This document shows positions 35,541 to 47,863 of a DNA stretch of 64,000 nt, piece after piece. Origin of the DNA: Chiua virens (Eukaryota > Basidiomycota > Agaricomycetes > Boletales > Boletaceae). Numbering within the stretch: position 1 is the first letter of the stretch; the number at the start of each line of letters is the position of its first letter. A program made the position numbers and the translations under genes. Location: assembly GCA_019787685.1 (NCBI GenBank), contig JAHNUO010000008.1, positions 1 to 64,000 of the forward strand. The letters run 5' to 3'. Below the pieces are notes generated by a model. That model saw only the letters and a list, made by a program, of their open reading frames with translations. It searched no databases and had not been told where the DNA came from.

Positions 35541-37284
35541 ACACGCTGCTCAACTTGAATCATGTGACAGCTTTCACATCCCCACCTCCGAGTCAACACT
35601 CCTGGCAGAACACCCAGACTTCTGTCGCGACATAGTCTGCCGAGGTCGACTCGAGGGAAACGATCCAACGAGGACTTCTTACCTCTACGAAATTGCCGCC
35701 GACATGAAGCCCGATGGCCTCCCAGTGGGTACGCACACCTTCGTCTTCCTCGTCGTCTGCAGGACCAGCTTGTCCACTTGAGGGCACAATTCCGACGTTG
35801 TCGCGATGCGGTTGCTGGGCTTTCGCAGGGGCATGGAAAGGATGCGTGGGGTGCGTTGGCGGCTTCGATAAGAAGCTAATCCACTGTGGCGCCATCGACG
35901 AGACGAACCGGCGGGTATTTCCTCTCTCGTATTCACCATTTCTATCTAACCATCTCTCGTTAGAGACCGCAGCTCGATGAGAGCTGTGTTCTTTGCAGTC
36001 GCTGTTTCCGTGCCACCTCTCACAAAGATCACAGCGCCAGCTTCTTTATCGCCCAACAGTCCATCTGTGATATGAAACCATAATAGACAAGAAGCGAGCC
36101 TTGGCCCGCGCCATCGACGAACACGGTCGTGAGATCATCGACATGAACACTAGCGTCCCTCGTCTACTGGAAATTGCCCAAGTCATTTCCAAAATAGAGA
36201 TTGGTGTCGCGCATATGGCACCTTTAGAGAGCAGGTCATCGTGGTTATCATCAAGTTGCTTCTTGACCTCACTCAGGCTCGCAGTAGACTTGGAATGGAT
36301 ACGCTTACTGGCACCATCCGTGCGGTGATTGCAGGGGAAGGCGTGTATCTTATTCTTCTGCGCACACCGACAGAAGCAAGCTCTCTCGTCCCCCTCCCGC
36401 TTTGTGAGTATAGGCACTGTTCCATCAACCAGCGCTCAACGCTCAACTCCAGCATAGTCTGCATCGGCCCCAATATCCGAGTCGTTGCCCGGTCTCGCAA
36501 CAAACATGCTCTTTACTTGCACCGTGTTCAAGTTTGGGTTGACAGTATGATTATCCAGCCTCGCTGGAATTCGTCGATGGACATGGCTGAGTTGTGCCGA
36601 TATATGATGATGATCTTCATGAGTTTTCTCTTGCCTTGCGTGATCATGACAGGCTTTATTTTGATATCCCTTATCCTCTGTATGGCGCTTATTCAACGAC
36701 ATGCAGGCTATTTTTCGTCTTCACGATCTAAATGGACTATATCTCAGACTTTGTATGCTCTCGACCCCTCGTGACAACCATTTACCTTGCTCTCTACACC
36801 CGACTGATCTTCATGCTGCTGGAATCGACGACAGATGTTGTCTCTGCCTCAGATGAGGGACCATCGAGCGGTGACCAGACAGCAAACACATCGGGGAGCC
36901 AGCAAGAAACCGTTTCTACCTACTCAACGCTACCATACAACAATATAGTTGATTTGGTTGACTTTATATGTTACCCATCAGTGAGCTGGATGCTAGCAGG
37001 CAGCACAGAGGCATGCCATGTCGTTAACATGTCCAACAAGCCACCAGGGACTTAATTCTTGCTAAGCCTGAGTGGACTCGGACTTGGAACTTTTACTGCA
37101 ACAACTCGTATACGTCAATATGAAAGTGTGCGACTTTTCTTGGTTTCACACCAAGAAGTTCAACAAATTGTGTACTTCTGCACACTGAGTCCACACTGGC
37201 ACTTGTACTCACCTCAGAGACCATTGTTCTATCTTTCATTCGCCTCAATGTTCATGTGTTTTTGACCAACAGTTCTGTGGTCGA
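35541..37284 (+). other. Decayed coding DNA, unassigned
   Basis: Protein-like stretches remain, for example LARAIDEHGREIIDMNTSVP and LLEIAQVISKIEIGVAHMAP near 36100-36230 and a hydrophobic run (FMSFLLPCVIMTGFILISLI) near 36620-36680, but they sit in different short frames. These may be the tail of the preceding pseudogene plus another unknown gene. No family is recognised. Confidence 0.35.
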
Positions 37285-40200
37285 ATGAACTCTACTATCT
37301 CATCCCCCAACATATGCATATGCGGCCGCAATTTTCAGAATGCTGGGGCGCTCACAAAACATGAAAAGATCTGTCGAAGGGGCAAAAAGCGCCTGGCTGA
37401 TGCTTTGGAAAGAGCAAAAGAAATATTTCAGCGCAAGAAACGCCATACCACTCCTGGTCCTCACCACAGTGATTCTGAAACCCGTATGATCAATAATCGC
37501 GTAGATGCCAGGTGTCGACAGCGACTCTCCCAGCGCTGAGGGTGGTGGTTCAAGTCAGGATGCTATAAATTTTCAACTGGTAAGTATTTTCCAGTTGCAC
37601 GAACAGCTTGGACCTCGACAACCCACAGGACGATAATGAGCTGCTTTCAAATCGGCGGACTCGACGATTAAATTGTCGATTACCAGTAAGGTATAGGGAT
37701 ATGCTTCCCGAACCACCAATGCCGCTTCCACCTCAGGGGAATCCCTCAAGCAGTACCATCCCCACCGGAACTCCGGTTTCACCCTTGCTACATTCCATCC
37801 ATACTCGGATCCAATCAGTGCACAACTCTCTTGTCCAGACGGTCAAGACACAGCTCAATAGATTCGGCCTTTATCGCATGTATAGTGCGCCCCCTGTGTC
37901 CTTACACGACCCACACAATCCGAGTACCATCCAGCAGTCGCCTTCAAATCCCCCTTTTCCCCTCGATGTCGCAAATCCGTATCATCCATACCCAAACAAA
38001 ACATCCTTCCAATTAGGTCAGTGGTATTGGAATCAAGGTGTGCAGAAGTCGAAAGAGACCTTCAAGCAACTCTTGGAGGTCATTAGTAATGAATCCTTTC
38101 AGCTAGAGGATTTGAAGTCAACAAACTGGAAAGCGATCGATCGCAAGCTTGGGGGGACAACTTTGGAGGATGAAGAAAAGTGGTTAGATGTGGATGAAGA
38201 GGACAAGAAATGGCACAAAACCACCGTCTCTATTTCTGTCCCTTTCCACAGCCGCTGCCTAAATCCCAGGCCAAAAAACTACCATACTACCTTCTATCAT
38301 CAGAGTCTGGTCTCTGTCATCCAAGAAAAGATCTCCGACCCTTCCCATCATAATCTATTCCACCATGATCCGTACGAGCTTAGATGGCAACCCCCTCACA
38401 AGGAACAAGAAAACCGCGTCTATGGTGATCTGTTCTCCTCCGATGCCTTCCTCAAGGCCCACCGAGAACTGCAGGCTTCACCACTAGAGCCCAACTGCAA
38501 CCTGCCTCGAGTAGTGGTCGGACTTATGTTCGCATCTGATTCAACCCAGCTCTTCACCTTTGGAAGTGCCAAGCTTTGGCCATTGTATCTGTTTTTCGGA
38601 AACGAATCCAAGTACTCTCGAAGTCAACCCCAGTAACAACTTATGCACCCATGTGGCATACTTCCAGTCGGTGAGTTTCCTGCACATTGGGTGTCGAGAG
38701 CCTGACACTGATTTCATTTGTAATAGCTTCCAGCCGACTTCAAAGATTTTGCCATGGAACACACGGGAGAGAAGCACCCAAGTGATGCATTCTTTACTCA
38801 TTGTCACCGCGAGTTATTCCATGAACAGTGGAGGACAATCCTGGATGAGGACTTCGTTCACGCCTATGAACATGGAATTGTCATTACTTGCTGTGATGGA
38901 GTCACACGCCGCTTCTATCCAAGGATTTTTACCTATTCCGTGGACTATCCTGAAAAGTAAATTTCTTGTTGTATAGTCACTTTGGTTGGGCTAACGAGAG
39001 CTAGAATTTTGATCAGCATGTGTACGAAACCTCGGGAAATGTCTTTGTCCTCGCTGCTTGATCTTGAAGAATCGCGTAGACCTCTTGGGTTCTGAAATAG
39101 ATTCAACAGAGAGGCTATGTCTGGCTAGAGTGGACACTCTAGAGCGCCGCGAGAAGGTTTCAAACTGTAGAGATCTCATATACCGAAGAAACTACGCAGT
39201 CAATTCAGCACCAGTAGAAGATCTCTTGAAGCCAGAGTCCTTAGTTCCAACAGCGGTAAGTCGGTCCAGGTACATCTTCCTTCTGCTTCCATGCCGGTGA
39301 CATATGAGTCCATATGCTATAGAACGCATTTTCAGATAGATTGAGCCATACTGGTTTCAATTTTTTTCTGATGCTTGTCGTCGACATTCTACATGAATTC
39401 GATCTCGGTGTTTGGAAGGCGGTCTTCATACATTTACTGAGGATGCTGGAGAGTCTACCAACAAACAAGATAGATGAACTTGACCGACGGTGAGCGACTT
39501 GGCTTCAAAAGTATTCAGGGCATGCCGGTGGAGTATTGACATATATCAAGTTATCGACAGGTTCCCAGTCTTTGGCCGAGATACCATCAGAAGGTTTTCC
39601 CGAAACACTTCTGAACTGAAACAAATGGCAGCTCGAGACTACGAAGATATCTTGCTTGTGAGGAATTCTCACGGAACATGATGAAGGAAGTTGTCATCAT
39701 CTGACCACATTCTCATTACCAGTGTTCTATCCCAGTTTTCGAAGGTCTGTTCCCAGAGCCTTACAATACCACCATTCAGTTGCTGCTGTCTTCACTTGCC
39801 CATTGGCACGCTTTCGCGAAGCTTCGGGTTCACACCGACAGCACGCTAGATATGTTAGAGCAGGCAACGCGAAACACTGGGTGATCACCTGCGTTCTTTT
39901 GTCACTGAAACCTGTCCATTGTTTGCAATGAAAGAACTACGCAGGGAAGCCGAAGCCCGCCACCGCCGTCAAATTCGAACACAGCTTTCTGGCGCTTCAA
40001 CTGCACAACCTCAGGTTTCTGTCCGCCGACAGAAAACATTAAACTTACAAACATACAAGCTGCACGCTTTGGGGGACTATGTCTCTCAGATCCGTCTGTT
40101 TGGTACTGTAGATTCATATTCCATGCAGACAGTGAGTTTTTGTGCACACTCACATCAAGCGATCGGTTGACCTTACTAGGCAGAGCTGGAACACAAGGTT

Positions 40201-41481
40201 GGAAAGCAAAGATTCACTCGTACTAGCCGGAAAGCTTTTGTGTCTCAGCTGACGCAGATAGAGCATCGAGAAACACGAATTCACAGAATCTACTCCAGGA
40301 CAGCCGGCCTCGGACTCGCAACCATATCTCGAGATCCCATCGCCAACACACCGGAAAGCCACCATCACATTGGCCAGTCCCAAAATAATGCCGAGGATGT
40401 CAGTGGTCTCATACAGAAGAATTGTGATGACCCCGCAATGAAGGTTCGCACTATGCTCGTTGATGACGACCTATATCAATCATCCCACAGGATTTTTTAC
40501 TCAAACTCAAGGCTCACTTGTTGCCTCGTGCAAGGACAGATCACGGGGTGCTAGTGGGTGTCGAGACTTCATACTCATCAACTGCTGACCGTGAAGATGG
40601 TGGCGAGTTGCTCAATCAATTGAACCATGTGGTTCTCAAGGGGAACCGCATCTTCCGCCACTACCTGCTACAAATCAACTACACAACATACGACAGTGCG
40701 ACGAAAACAGGACGTAATCAATCCCAACACCAACCACAATGACGTGATGTTTTTATCAAGATCAACCGAACATCCCTTCTCCTATGCTAGGGTTCTTGGA
40801 ATATTCCATGCCAATATCATCTATGTAGGACCTGGCTCCGGAGACTACCTTGCACGCCGAATGGAATTTCTGTGGGTAAGATGGTTCGAGTTGACCAAGG
40901 CTGCCAAGGATGGCCTGAGATTGGACACTCTCCGTTTTCTCCCGATGGTAGACCCCGACGCGTTCGGTTTTGTGGACCCTGCTGATGTGCTTCGAGGATG
41001 CCATCTGATCCCGGCATTTGAAAAGGGTCATATCCATCCCGATCTAACTGCAATGTCACAAATTGCCAGGGATGGCAATGACTGGAGAGAATACTATGTG
41101 AATAGGTGAGATGCTACCACCTTTATGAAACCTTCGCTCACCTTCAAGTTGACCGAAGATTTGTTGATCGCGATATGTTTCTCCAATATCACTGGGGTGA
41201 GGGGATAGGTCACACTTACGCACACTCCAACGACTACTGTGGAACTCAAATCAAAGTTATCCGCAACACGGAAACCGTGGCCACCAACTTGCAGAACAGC
41301 AGTGGGTTAGGCATTGAGAAGGTAATGGATTCAGGGAAATGGTCTTGAGGAGGATGAACTCACATTAAAAAACTGGGAGGAGCTTGACTGGGACGATGAG
41401 ATTAGTATAGCTGGCGAGATCGAGGAAGGGCTGGAATCAGATGAGCTAGGGAGTGATCCAGACTGGGTAGACGATGATTAA
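37285..41481 (+). mobile_element. Plavaka-type DNA transposase region, degenerate
   Basis: It starts with a C2H2 finger (CICGRNFQNAGALTKHEKIC) and a basic helix, then RRTRRLNCRLPVRYRDMLPE. A long exon to 38636 ends RVVVGLMFASDSTQLFTFGS and AKLWPLYLFFGNESKYSR. Next come HCHRELFHEQWRTILDEDF, FTYSVDYPEK, CLCPRCLILKNRVDLLGS, LMLVVDILHEFDLGVWKAVF, LALINYT-type and MFLSRSTEHPFSYARVLGIF blocks and an acidic C-terminus ending DDD at 41481. These are hallmarks of the Plavaka transposase family of basidiomycete DNA elements. Frame changes are seen near 37600, 39880 (RNTG/DHLRSF) and 40694 (TTYD/VRRKQDV), so this copy should be inactive. Terminal inverted repeats were not found. Confidence 0.8.
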
Positions 41482-42954
41482 ACAGTCATCACCTTATGCT
41501 GTACGAGTAATTACTACTATCGGCACAATTTTGCCTTTGTTCTCACGCCCAGGCCTCAATGTTCAACGTTGCTACCATGGTAGTGGTGCGTAAAACTCAC
41601 CCCCCTCCCCGTTTACGCCCTCCTAAGCCGATCTATCCTGAACAGAGCATCAAGCTCACCTTCGTCTTACCAGTGTTAACCAGGAGAAGATTTGAAGATG
41701 CTCGATCTGACAATTTGTCAGATTATCCTTCCCTGGGTGCCCGGCTGTCTTTTATCCGAAGACAGTGATCTGGACTCGAGGGCGGCCCTGTTTGTACTCA
41801 GTCCTGTCAGCCCAACAGAGTCATTCGCAGGTGAGTTAGCATTCTCCAGTGGGGTCGAGTCGCATCTAGCTTACAAGACACCTTGTGCGAATCCGCCGTC
41901 GAGTACTATACTTCCTACTCGAAAGGCGTCCGTCGAAGTGTAATCAGCACTCCACTCATTGTGATTAAACCCCAGGAACTGCGTAATACTGCGTCAAGGT
42001 CTTCCCTGGCAATGCTAAGAGGTCGTTGAAGTATCAGAGCAATATCTGGAGGTCAGTGGCACACAATCCCCTTTCCCTTGCTGATTTCTGCACCATCAAT
42101 GTTGACAGCGATTTAATCAATATGAAATTGATCCTTGCTAGCGGCAAGGGCATCATGTTGTAGTGTCAAGAACGACCCCATGCACAACTTGTCCGATCAG
42201 ACGCTAGTGAGGTAATGCTCTTCAAGTGTTTTGAGTCGGATTTCAGCGAGCCGTAGGTGACGCGCTTTCCGCGCTTTCGGACAAGGCGACTCCCCTGGTG
42301 GCGTCACAGGCAATCGATCGAGGTGAGGGTATCGGTGTTTTATGCCGAGTAAGTGTAGGATCAGGGGGCTCGGTACGACAGGTGGGTAGGTGGAGTAAAC
42401 ATATAGTTTATTAGAGTAGCAAGAATGGGCGCTCTCTTGACAGGCCATTTATACCCATACATGATGCACTCCTCACCGTCCTCGAGCCATTATGTATATA
42501 TCCCCACTTCTGTCGTCAATCGAAATTGGAATGAAGTATGTTAAATCTTATGGTATGATATGGAAGGCAAGGGAAAAAAATTGCATATCAGTGGCAGCAT
42601 CATTGCAGAAATGGCCCGTGATGAAGAAAAAAAAAAGATGGACTCGAAACAAATGATTTATACAATGGCCAGAAGCCCCATAAAGGTGAATATATCATAA
42701 TCAATGACACACACTCAACTTGTCTCCCAAGCAATGTAATTCATTGTCAGAAACGTTTCGTTTAGATGGTGACAATATCATCTATTGATCAGCCACCATA
42801 CTTTCTCCATCTACTTGATCATTTTCAGCCTTGTTGTTCCATAGTTGATATTCAATTATACCCGCATACAAACAAGTACCTGACCATCACGTGTAGACGA
42901 AATATGGTAAGTTCTATCTGCTTATGTCAGTGTCTTCACGATTTCCTGATGAAG
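41482..42954. other. Unassigned stretch after the transposon
   Basis: Short frames only. A plus-strand frame at 41571-41943 (split in two frames) and a minus-strand frame at 42197-42448 (ending RLAEIRLKTLEEHYLTSV) are the longest. The latter recalls low-complexity tails near LTR retrotransposon ends but no LTR or polymerase is visible. The right end of the Plavaka element may lie here. Confidence 0.35.
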
Positions 42955-44330
42955 GCTTAGCTTCATCTCGCGTTCCATGTTGTCCTCCCTGACAATGCTG
43001 CAAAACCCAACGCACCTACTCAGATCGTCATCTCAAAATCCATCCAAGACGACGTCCTAAATCACCCCTCACAGGCTTTTTCCGAAAAAAAAAAATCTTG
43101 TCGTGCGATGTGCACCACAGTCCGTCTTCAAAGTCCTGCTACACGTTGCTCGAGCACCCTATCAGGTATGTCTTCCATCAACATGCGTCCCATCGATCAT
43201 GAACCTCATTCAATTCAACCCGTCCAGGCCATTCTTCCCCTATATTGTGTGCTTCTTTCCCCCCGACCGGCGCACTTCCTGCCACAGGGTCTGGTGACAC
43301 TCACGTTCGTCTATGGGACCTCAATACCGAAACCCGATCTCACACCCTCGTTGGCCATACCGGTTGGGTCCTCTGCGTCGAATGGGAGCCAATCGAACGC
43401 AAGCTCGCTAGCGGTGGCGACGACGTTCACGTCAAACTATGGCATCCCAGGTCCGGCAAACCGATATGCGACGCGATGAAAGGCCATTCAAAGTGGGTGA
43501 CCTGGGAACCTGTACACATGTGAGTCTGTCTTGTCGAGTTTCAATCCCGCTGACTTTCGTCTTGGCCCCTGGTGGTACAGCAACCCGGCTGCGCCACGTC
43601 TCGCATCATCATCCAAGGATGGCACTGTACGCGTCTGGTCGTCGGCGATGCGACGGCTCGAATGTACCCTCGGTGGCCACACGGCCAGCGTTAACGTCGT
43701 CAAGTGTGAAGGTGGTGGAATAGGCGGCAAAGGAGTGCTCTGTACGGCCAGCAGTGATCGCGCGGTGAGGGTCTGGGATGCGCAAGGGTCGACCTTCCAC
43801 ACCAGGCAAGACGACTAATCATCTCGCAGGGAAGACAATTGACGATCGTCAAGGATCACGCTCATTGGGTAACCACCCTCGCTCTCAACACGGACTTTGT
43901 GCTCCGATTCGATCACACCGGCAAGCGACCAGCGTCTGACGAAGAAGGTGTGTCCTGCTCACCATCGCAGTCCTATAAAGGCCACGCTTATCATCGGTGC
44001 CTGCTTTATAGCACAATCACAAGTACTCGAACGGTACGAGGCGCTCATTGCTCACACGCCGGAACTGTTGATATCGGGCTCTACACCCTCTTCCTGTAGT
44101 CCTTATTCTCATCCGCATCCGACACAGGGGACGGTAAATCAAAACCCCTGAATAGACTGACGGGCCATCAGCGCTCTGGGATTGTACGGGAGGAGCGGAT
44201 ACGTCTTTTTTGGTGCCCTTGCAGTGCTGCATCGGATGCTCAATCCGATGTCGTCGATCTAGGGATGATGGGCAAATTTGTGGCGACCCTGTGTGAATAT
44301 GTCGGTACTGATGTGAGTTCATCCACAGTT
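42955..44330 (+). pseudogene. Rsa4/Notchless (NLE1)-like ribosome assembly factor, broken copy
   Basis: The NLE domain is readable (VVLPDNAAKPNAPTQIVISK, then SIQDDVLNHPSQAF), then VRCAPQSVFKV-like and TRCSSTLSG. After an intron come WD40 repeats: ATGSGDTHVRLWDLNTETRS, HTGWVLCVEWEPIERKLASG, LASSSKDGTVRVWSS, TASSDRAVRVWDAQG, DHAHWVTTLALNTDFVLR. In the first part a poly-A run (43085-43096) sits where the reading frame must change. After about 43945 stops and frame changes accumulate (HTPELLISGS, LTGHQR, GKFVATLCEYVG), and the C-terminal repeats are missing. The intact protein acts with Rea1/MDN1 in pre-60S maturation and is essential, so a functional copy must exist outside this window. Confidence 0.85.
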
Positions 44331-44343
44331 CATATCTATATCG

Positions 44344-45680
44344 GTGTTGAACGTTGATTCTTTCAGCTCATCTGTTATCGAACATCTGAAGAGGGATCTA
44401 AGAGAGGGAGAAGTGATAGTGTTCTCCTACTGCGATTTCAGAAACAGAAGGTCCACAACTTCTACGGAAGTGATATATGCTCACTTCTATCTTAGTTGTT
44501 CCGTCTCCTCCCAGATCACGGTTTTGATTCTGAAGATCTCCCCAACAAAATACTCCAGGAGAAATGCAAGGGTACCTTTTTGCTGCACGACCATAGAAAA
44601 CTAGAGCAATTCCTATCGCTCACTGTGGGCTACTTCGTTGGGAACTGATCATGATCGTGGATGCACTCGATGAGTGCGAGGACACGAAGCCGCTCGTAGA
44701 TGTTCTTGTTAGTCTCACCCGTGTTCGGATACTGGTAATGAGTCGACCACATTCGACCATTAACACCACTGCAGAAGTATCGTATCATCTTACCCAATGC
44801 ACACACTGAGATGATCCGGATGTGCATATTCTATGTCTTCGGCCTCCTCCAGAAGTCGTTTCGCCAGGATGTCGCACGATTGAATCTGCTTCGCTGCTTT
44901 CCTATGTACTTTCGTCTGGTTTCAGCCACATCGCACATTGAGTTGGGTCCGGGCTCAACCGTAACTTTCGAAGCACTACAGTCTCTCGCGTCGGATATTT
45001 AATGCTACCCTTCACACTGGGATCGTCTTTGCGAGTTGCGGGAGGAAGCCCTCGGATGGTCTTTTCCTCCTTGGCCATCGTCAAGGCATGATGTTGTGCT
45101 CTACATTCTGATCACTTATTGCACACCTGGACTACTGCAAACTTATCTCTCCTGTCGCCATCCTCTGAAACCAAGGGTCGGGACGAACCCCCTTGTGCAT
45201 GCTGCAGACTTGCGGAAGTCTAAACACGCAATGAAGTTGCTATCGACCTCGGCAAGGACGCGCTCGTTGGTGAGCTATTGAAGAAAGGAAGCATTGTAAC
45301 GTCAGAGATGCTCTACGGCTGTCTGTATGCCTTGTCAATGGTGTAGTACTTATCATTCGCCTTACAGCAGAGCTGCAGCCCCCAGATGATCCAGGTTCTG
45401 ATTCTCAATGGCGCTGATATGTATTCCAGGACATTAAATGGGTTTGCCTGGCCCTTACAGAATAACCTGAATCGACATGTCTGGAATCGCTCCAGATTTT
45501 CGTCGATGCTGGCTGTAGTCTCACTACTGGCACCAAAAGGTTTCAGGGACAAAGAGTTCACAAGTTGCGATGGAATGTGGATACAAGTTCGTGAAACGAG
45601 TGCTTGCGTACAATATCCTACATCGTCCTTGATTCTTCTCTGCATCAGAAATATTGTGATCAACGGGCGGTGCGAATGAC
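44344..45680 (+). pseudogene. NACHT-ankyrin (NLR-like) remnant
   Basis: SSVIEHLKRDLREGEVIVF and YCDFRNRRSTTSTEV resemble the segment just after the P-loop in agaricomycete NACHT proteins; the Walker A itself is missing. A Walker-B-like block LIMIVDALDECEDTKPLVDV is followed by RILVMSRPHSTINTTAEVSY at about 44640-44800, in a different frame from the first block. Downstream NPLVHAADLRKSKHAMKLL (about 45190) and QVLILNGADMYSRTLNG (45390) look like worn ankyrin repeats. Stops separate all blocks. Such proteins act in non-self recognition in fungi; this one is not functional. Confidence 0.65.
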
Positions 45681-46019
45681 ATGACGCTTGGTTCTGATAT
45701 AGCGTACTGCCAACAAACGAAAGAACCTAACGACAGCGAGCATTTGAAAAATGATCAGAAGCCACCAGTTTAGACATTTATGAGTGTGATTGCGCACCTT
45801 ATTTCCCTCGTTTCCTTGCTCTCTTAGATCGAGTAAAAACCAAGGCATCATGATGACTCGTCGCACAATGAAAATTGCAAACTCATCCTCCCGGTCCAGA
45901 TGCTCCTAGAATATACTGTGACGTGCATGTTCCGTACGATTCGATGAGCTATAGACTGTCCAATGAGCTAAAAGCCGTCGATGGACAATGACCAAGGCGA
46001 AGCGGCAGCACATGACTTG

Positions 46020-46147
46020 GCTTTGCAATTTCGTGGGAACGCGTGAGTGTTTGATTACTAGAAAAGGAAATCCCCTATCGTGTCTCTCTAATCCTCCTCG
46101 TAAGCCGACAGGCTTGTGCCTCAATCCGACGCTGGGTATATAAAGCA
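46020..46147 (+). promoter_or_regulatory. Pirin 2 promoter region, blocks shared with pirin 1
   Basis: CTTTGCAATT, GTGGGAAC, GTGAGTGT, ACTAGAAAAGG, CCCCTAT, GTCTCTCTAAT and CTCGTAAG occur in the same order as at 9060-9150. A TATA box (GGTATATAAAG) lies at about 46136-46146, some 125 bp before the start codon. The pyrimidine-rich leader just before the ATG (CTTCCTTCATACACTCTGCT) also resembles that of copy 1. Confidence 0.6.
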
Positions 46148-46271
46148 AGCACCATCGCTTCGTTGAGCATCGTCTCAGAGTTCCCCAACATCCAGACATT
46201 CGCATCAACCTACGGTTCTGCACATCATTAACTTCCTTCATACACTCTGCTTCCTTCTGACTGCGGTAACC

Positions 46272-47259
46272 ATGAGTTCAGTCAACGACGTCCGTATTGT
46301 CCCCCGTCGCAGCAACGAGCGCGGTCATGCAGACCACGGCTGGTTGAAGACCTTCCACACATTTTCTTTTGCCGAGTCCGTGCCACACAGTCCTGACACT
46401 CGTTTGTGAACTGATTATCGAACCAACAGTTATCAAAGCCTTCGCCACCAGTCTTTTAGCTCGCTTCGCGTCCTCAATGAGGATCGCGTCCAGGCTCGCA
46501 CAGGATTTGGCACCCACGGCCACCAGAATTATGAAATATTCTCCTATATCATTAGTGGGAAGCTCGAACAGTAAGCCTACCTCCCACATATTCACCGTTG
46601 AGCATGTTACTCATGAGCGACACAGCAAAGACTCTATGGGCAACACCGAAGTCCTGTCTCGCGGTGCCCTCCAAATGACATCCACGGGAACAGGAATCAC
46701 TCATTCCGAGAAGGCACACGGAGGGAACGATGTTCACTTCTGCCAGATCTGGGCATCGCCTCGTTCAGGACAAGGTCGCGGGAAGCCCACCTATTTCACG
46801 AGGTAAGCAGCATCAGCGTCGTTTGCCGAGCCTCGAATTCAAACTTGCCTGTTCGCATGTAGATACTTTACAGACGAAGAAAAGAAGAACCGTCTTGCTC
46901 TCGTCGTCGCCCCCGATAATGCTGAGGGGGTTACACTTGGTAGGGAAGACAGCGGACCTGCGCCGATCCGGTCCGAGCTTTGGATGTACGCCTCGCTCAT
47001 CCACCCAGGGGCCTCTGTTGTCCACACGCCCTCTGGGAACGGTCAGATGAGGAAAGGATATGTCCACGTAATCCAAAAATCCGGATACAATCCTGGAGCA
47101 GCGAAAGGCGCTACCCTGAAGATCTCTGGGCAAGACAGATCGCAAGTTGAGTTACGGGAGGGCGACGGCGCGTATCTGACATACGGGCCAGGTGTAGAGC
47201 TTCGACTTGAAAACGATAGCCAGGAAGTCGTGGAAGTCTTGCTCTTTGATCTCGAATAG
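46272..47259 (+). CDS. Pirin family protein (copy 2)
   Basis: Four exons (46272-46375, 46430-46570, 46626-46802, 46863-47259) join in frame to about 272 residues, closely similar along the full length to copy 1 at 9380-10389. The first three exons have identical lengths in both copies (104, 141, 177 nt). Metal ligands are kept: THGHQNYE gives the H-x-H pair, and [11 protein letters not shown] the His and Glu. It ends LLFDLE like copy 1. Start codon ATGAGTTCA corresponds exactly to the preferred start of copy 1. No disabling change is visible, so both pirins appear functional. Role as for copy 1. Confidence 0.9.
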
Positions 47260-47863
47260 GTTGTCGAAAGAGTTATATGTATGCTGTAGAAGTCTTGCTG
47301 CAAAGTAGCAACATCACCTTTTGTTGTTACCACTGTAATGTATGTATATGCTTGTAGAGGGTCATTTTTCATTCTAGTAATGGTAGTGTCAGTTAATTAT
47401 GTAATTGAGCAATTCGTTGTACCTTTGCGAGGCCGTATTGATAGACTTGATCAAAGTTCTTTTTCGCATACGACGATTGAAAGGCCATAAGCGTCCCAGA
47501 CTTTGTTCAGATGCCACCTACGCACGGAAACATAAGTACCGCTGAAAACGTCTATGCCACGATGTTAGTGAAAGCAACCTTGACTGGCTGGAGACACCTG
47601 CGCCGTATCAACGAGGTGCTTCCTCTCGTAGGGTCATCGACACCAGTCAATGGGAAGTAAGCCATAACACGTGTTCCAGAGGACCCTTTATAACGTTCCT
47701 TGTCGTGATGTTGGTTGGTCCAACTCGGGCATTTAGATGCTAAGATATGGATTCGCAAAGGTAAAGGTACGTGCTGCAACAACACAAGTGTTGAAAAGTC
47801 GGGCCAGAAAGGAAGCATCTCAAGAGTATCTGGTTCATGTGACACACAGCACCGAAAGTATGA
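47260..47863. other. Intergenic between convergent genes
   Basis: The 3' ends of pirin 2 (+) and the EngB-type GTPase (-) face each other here. Apart from short chance frames nothing is seen. Confidence 0.5.

Noticed and set aside
36046..36417. A 123-codon minus-strand frame at 36.0-36.4 kb as a gene
   Set aside because: The opposite strand has more protein-like sequence over the same bases and this frame shows no motif.
42197..42448. An LTR or gag remnant ending RLAEIRLKTLEEHYL
   Set aside because: No paired LTR, primer-binding site or polymerase sequence could be found nearby, so the resemblance is too weak.
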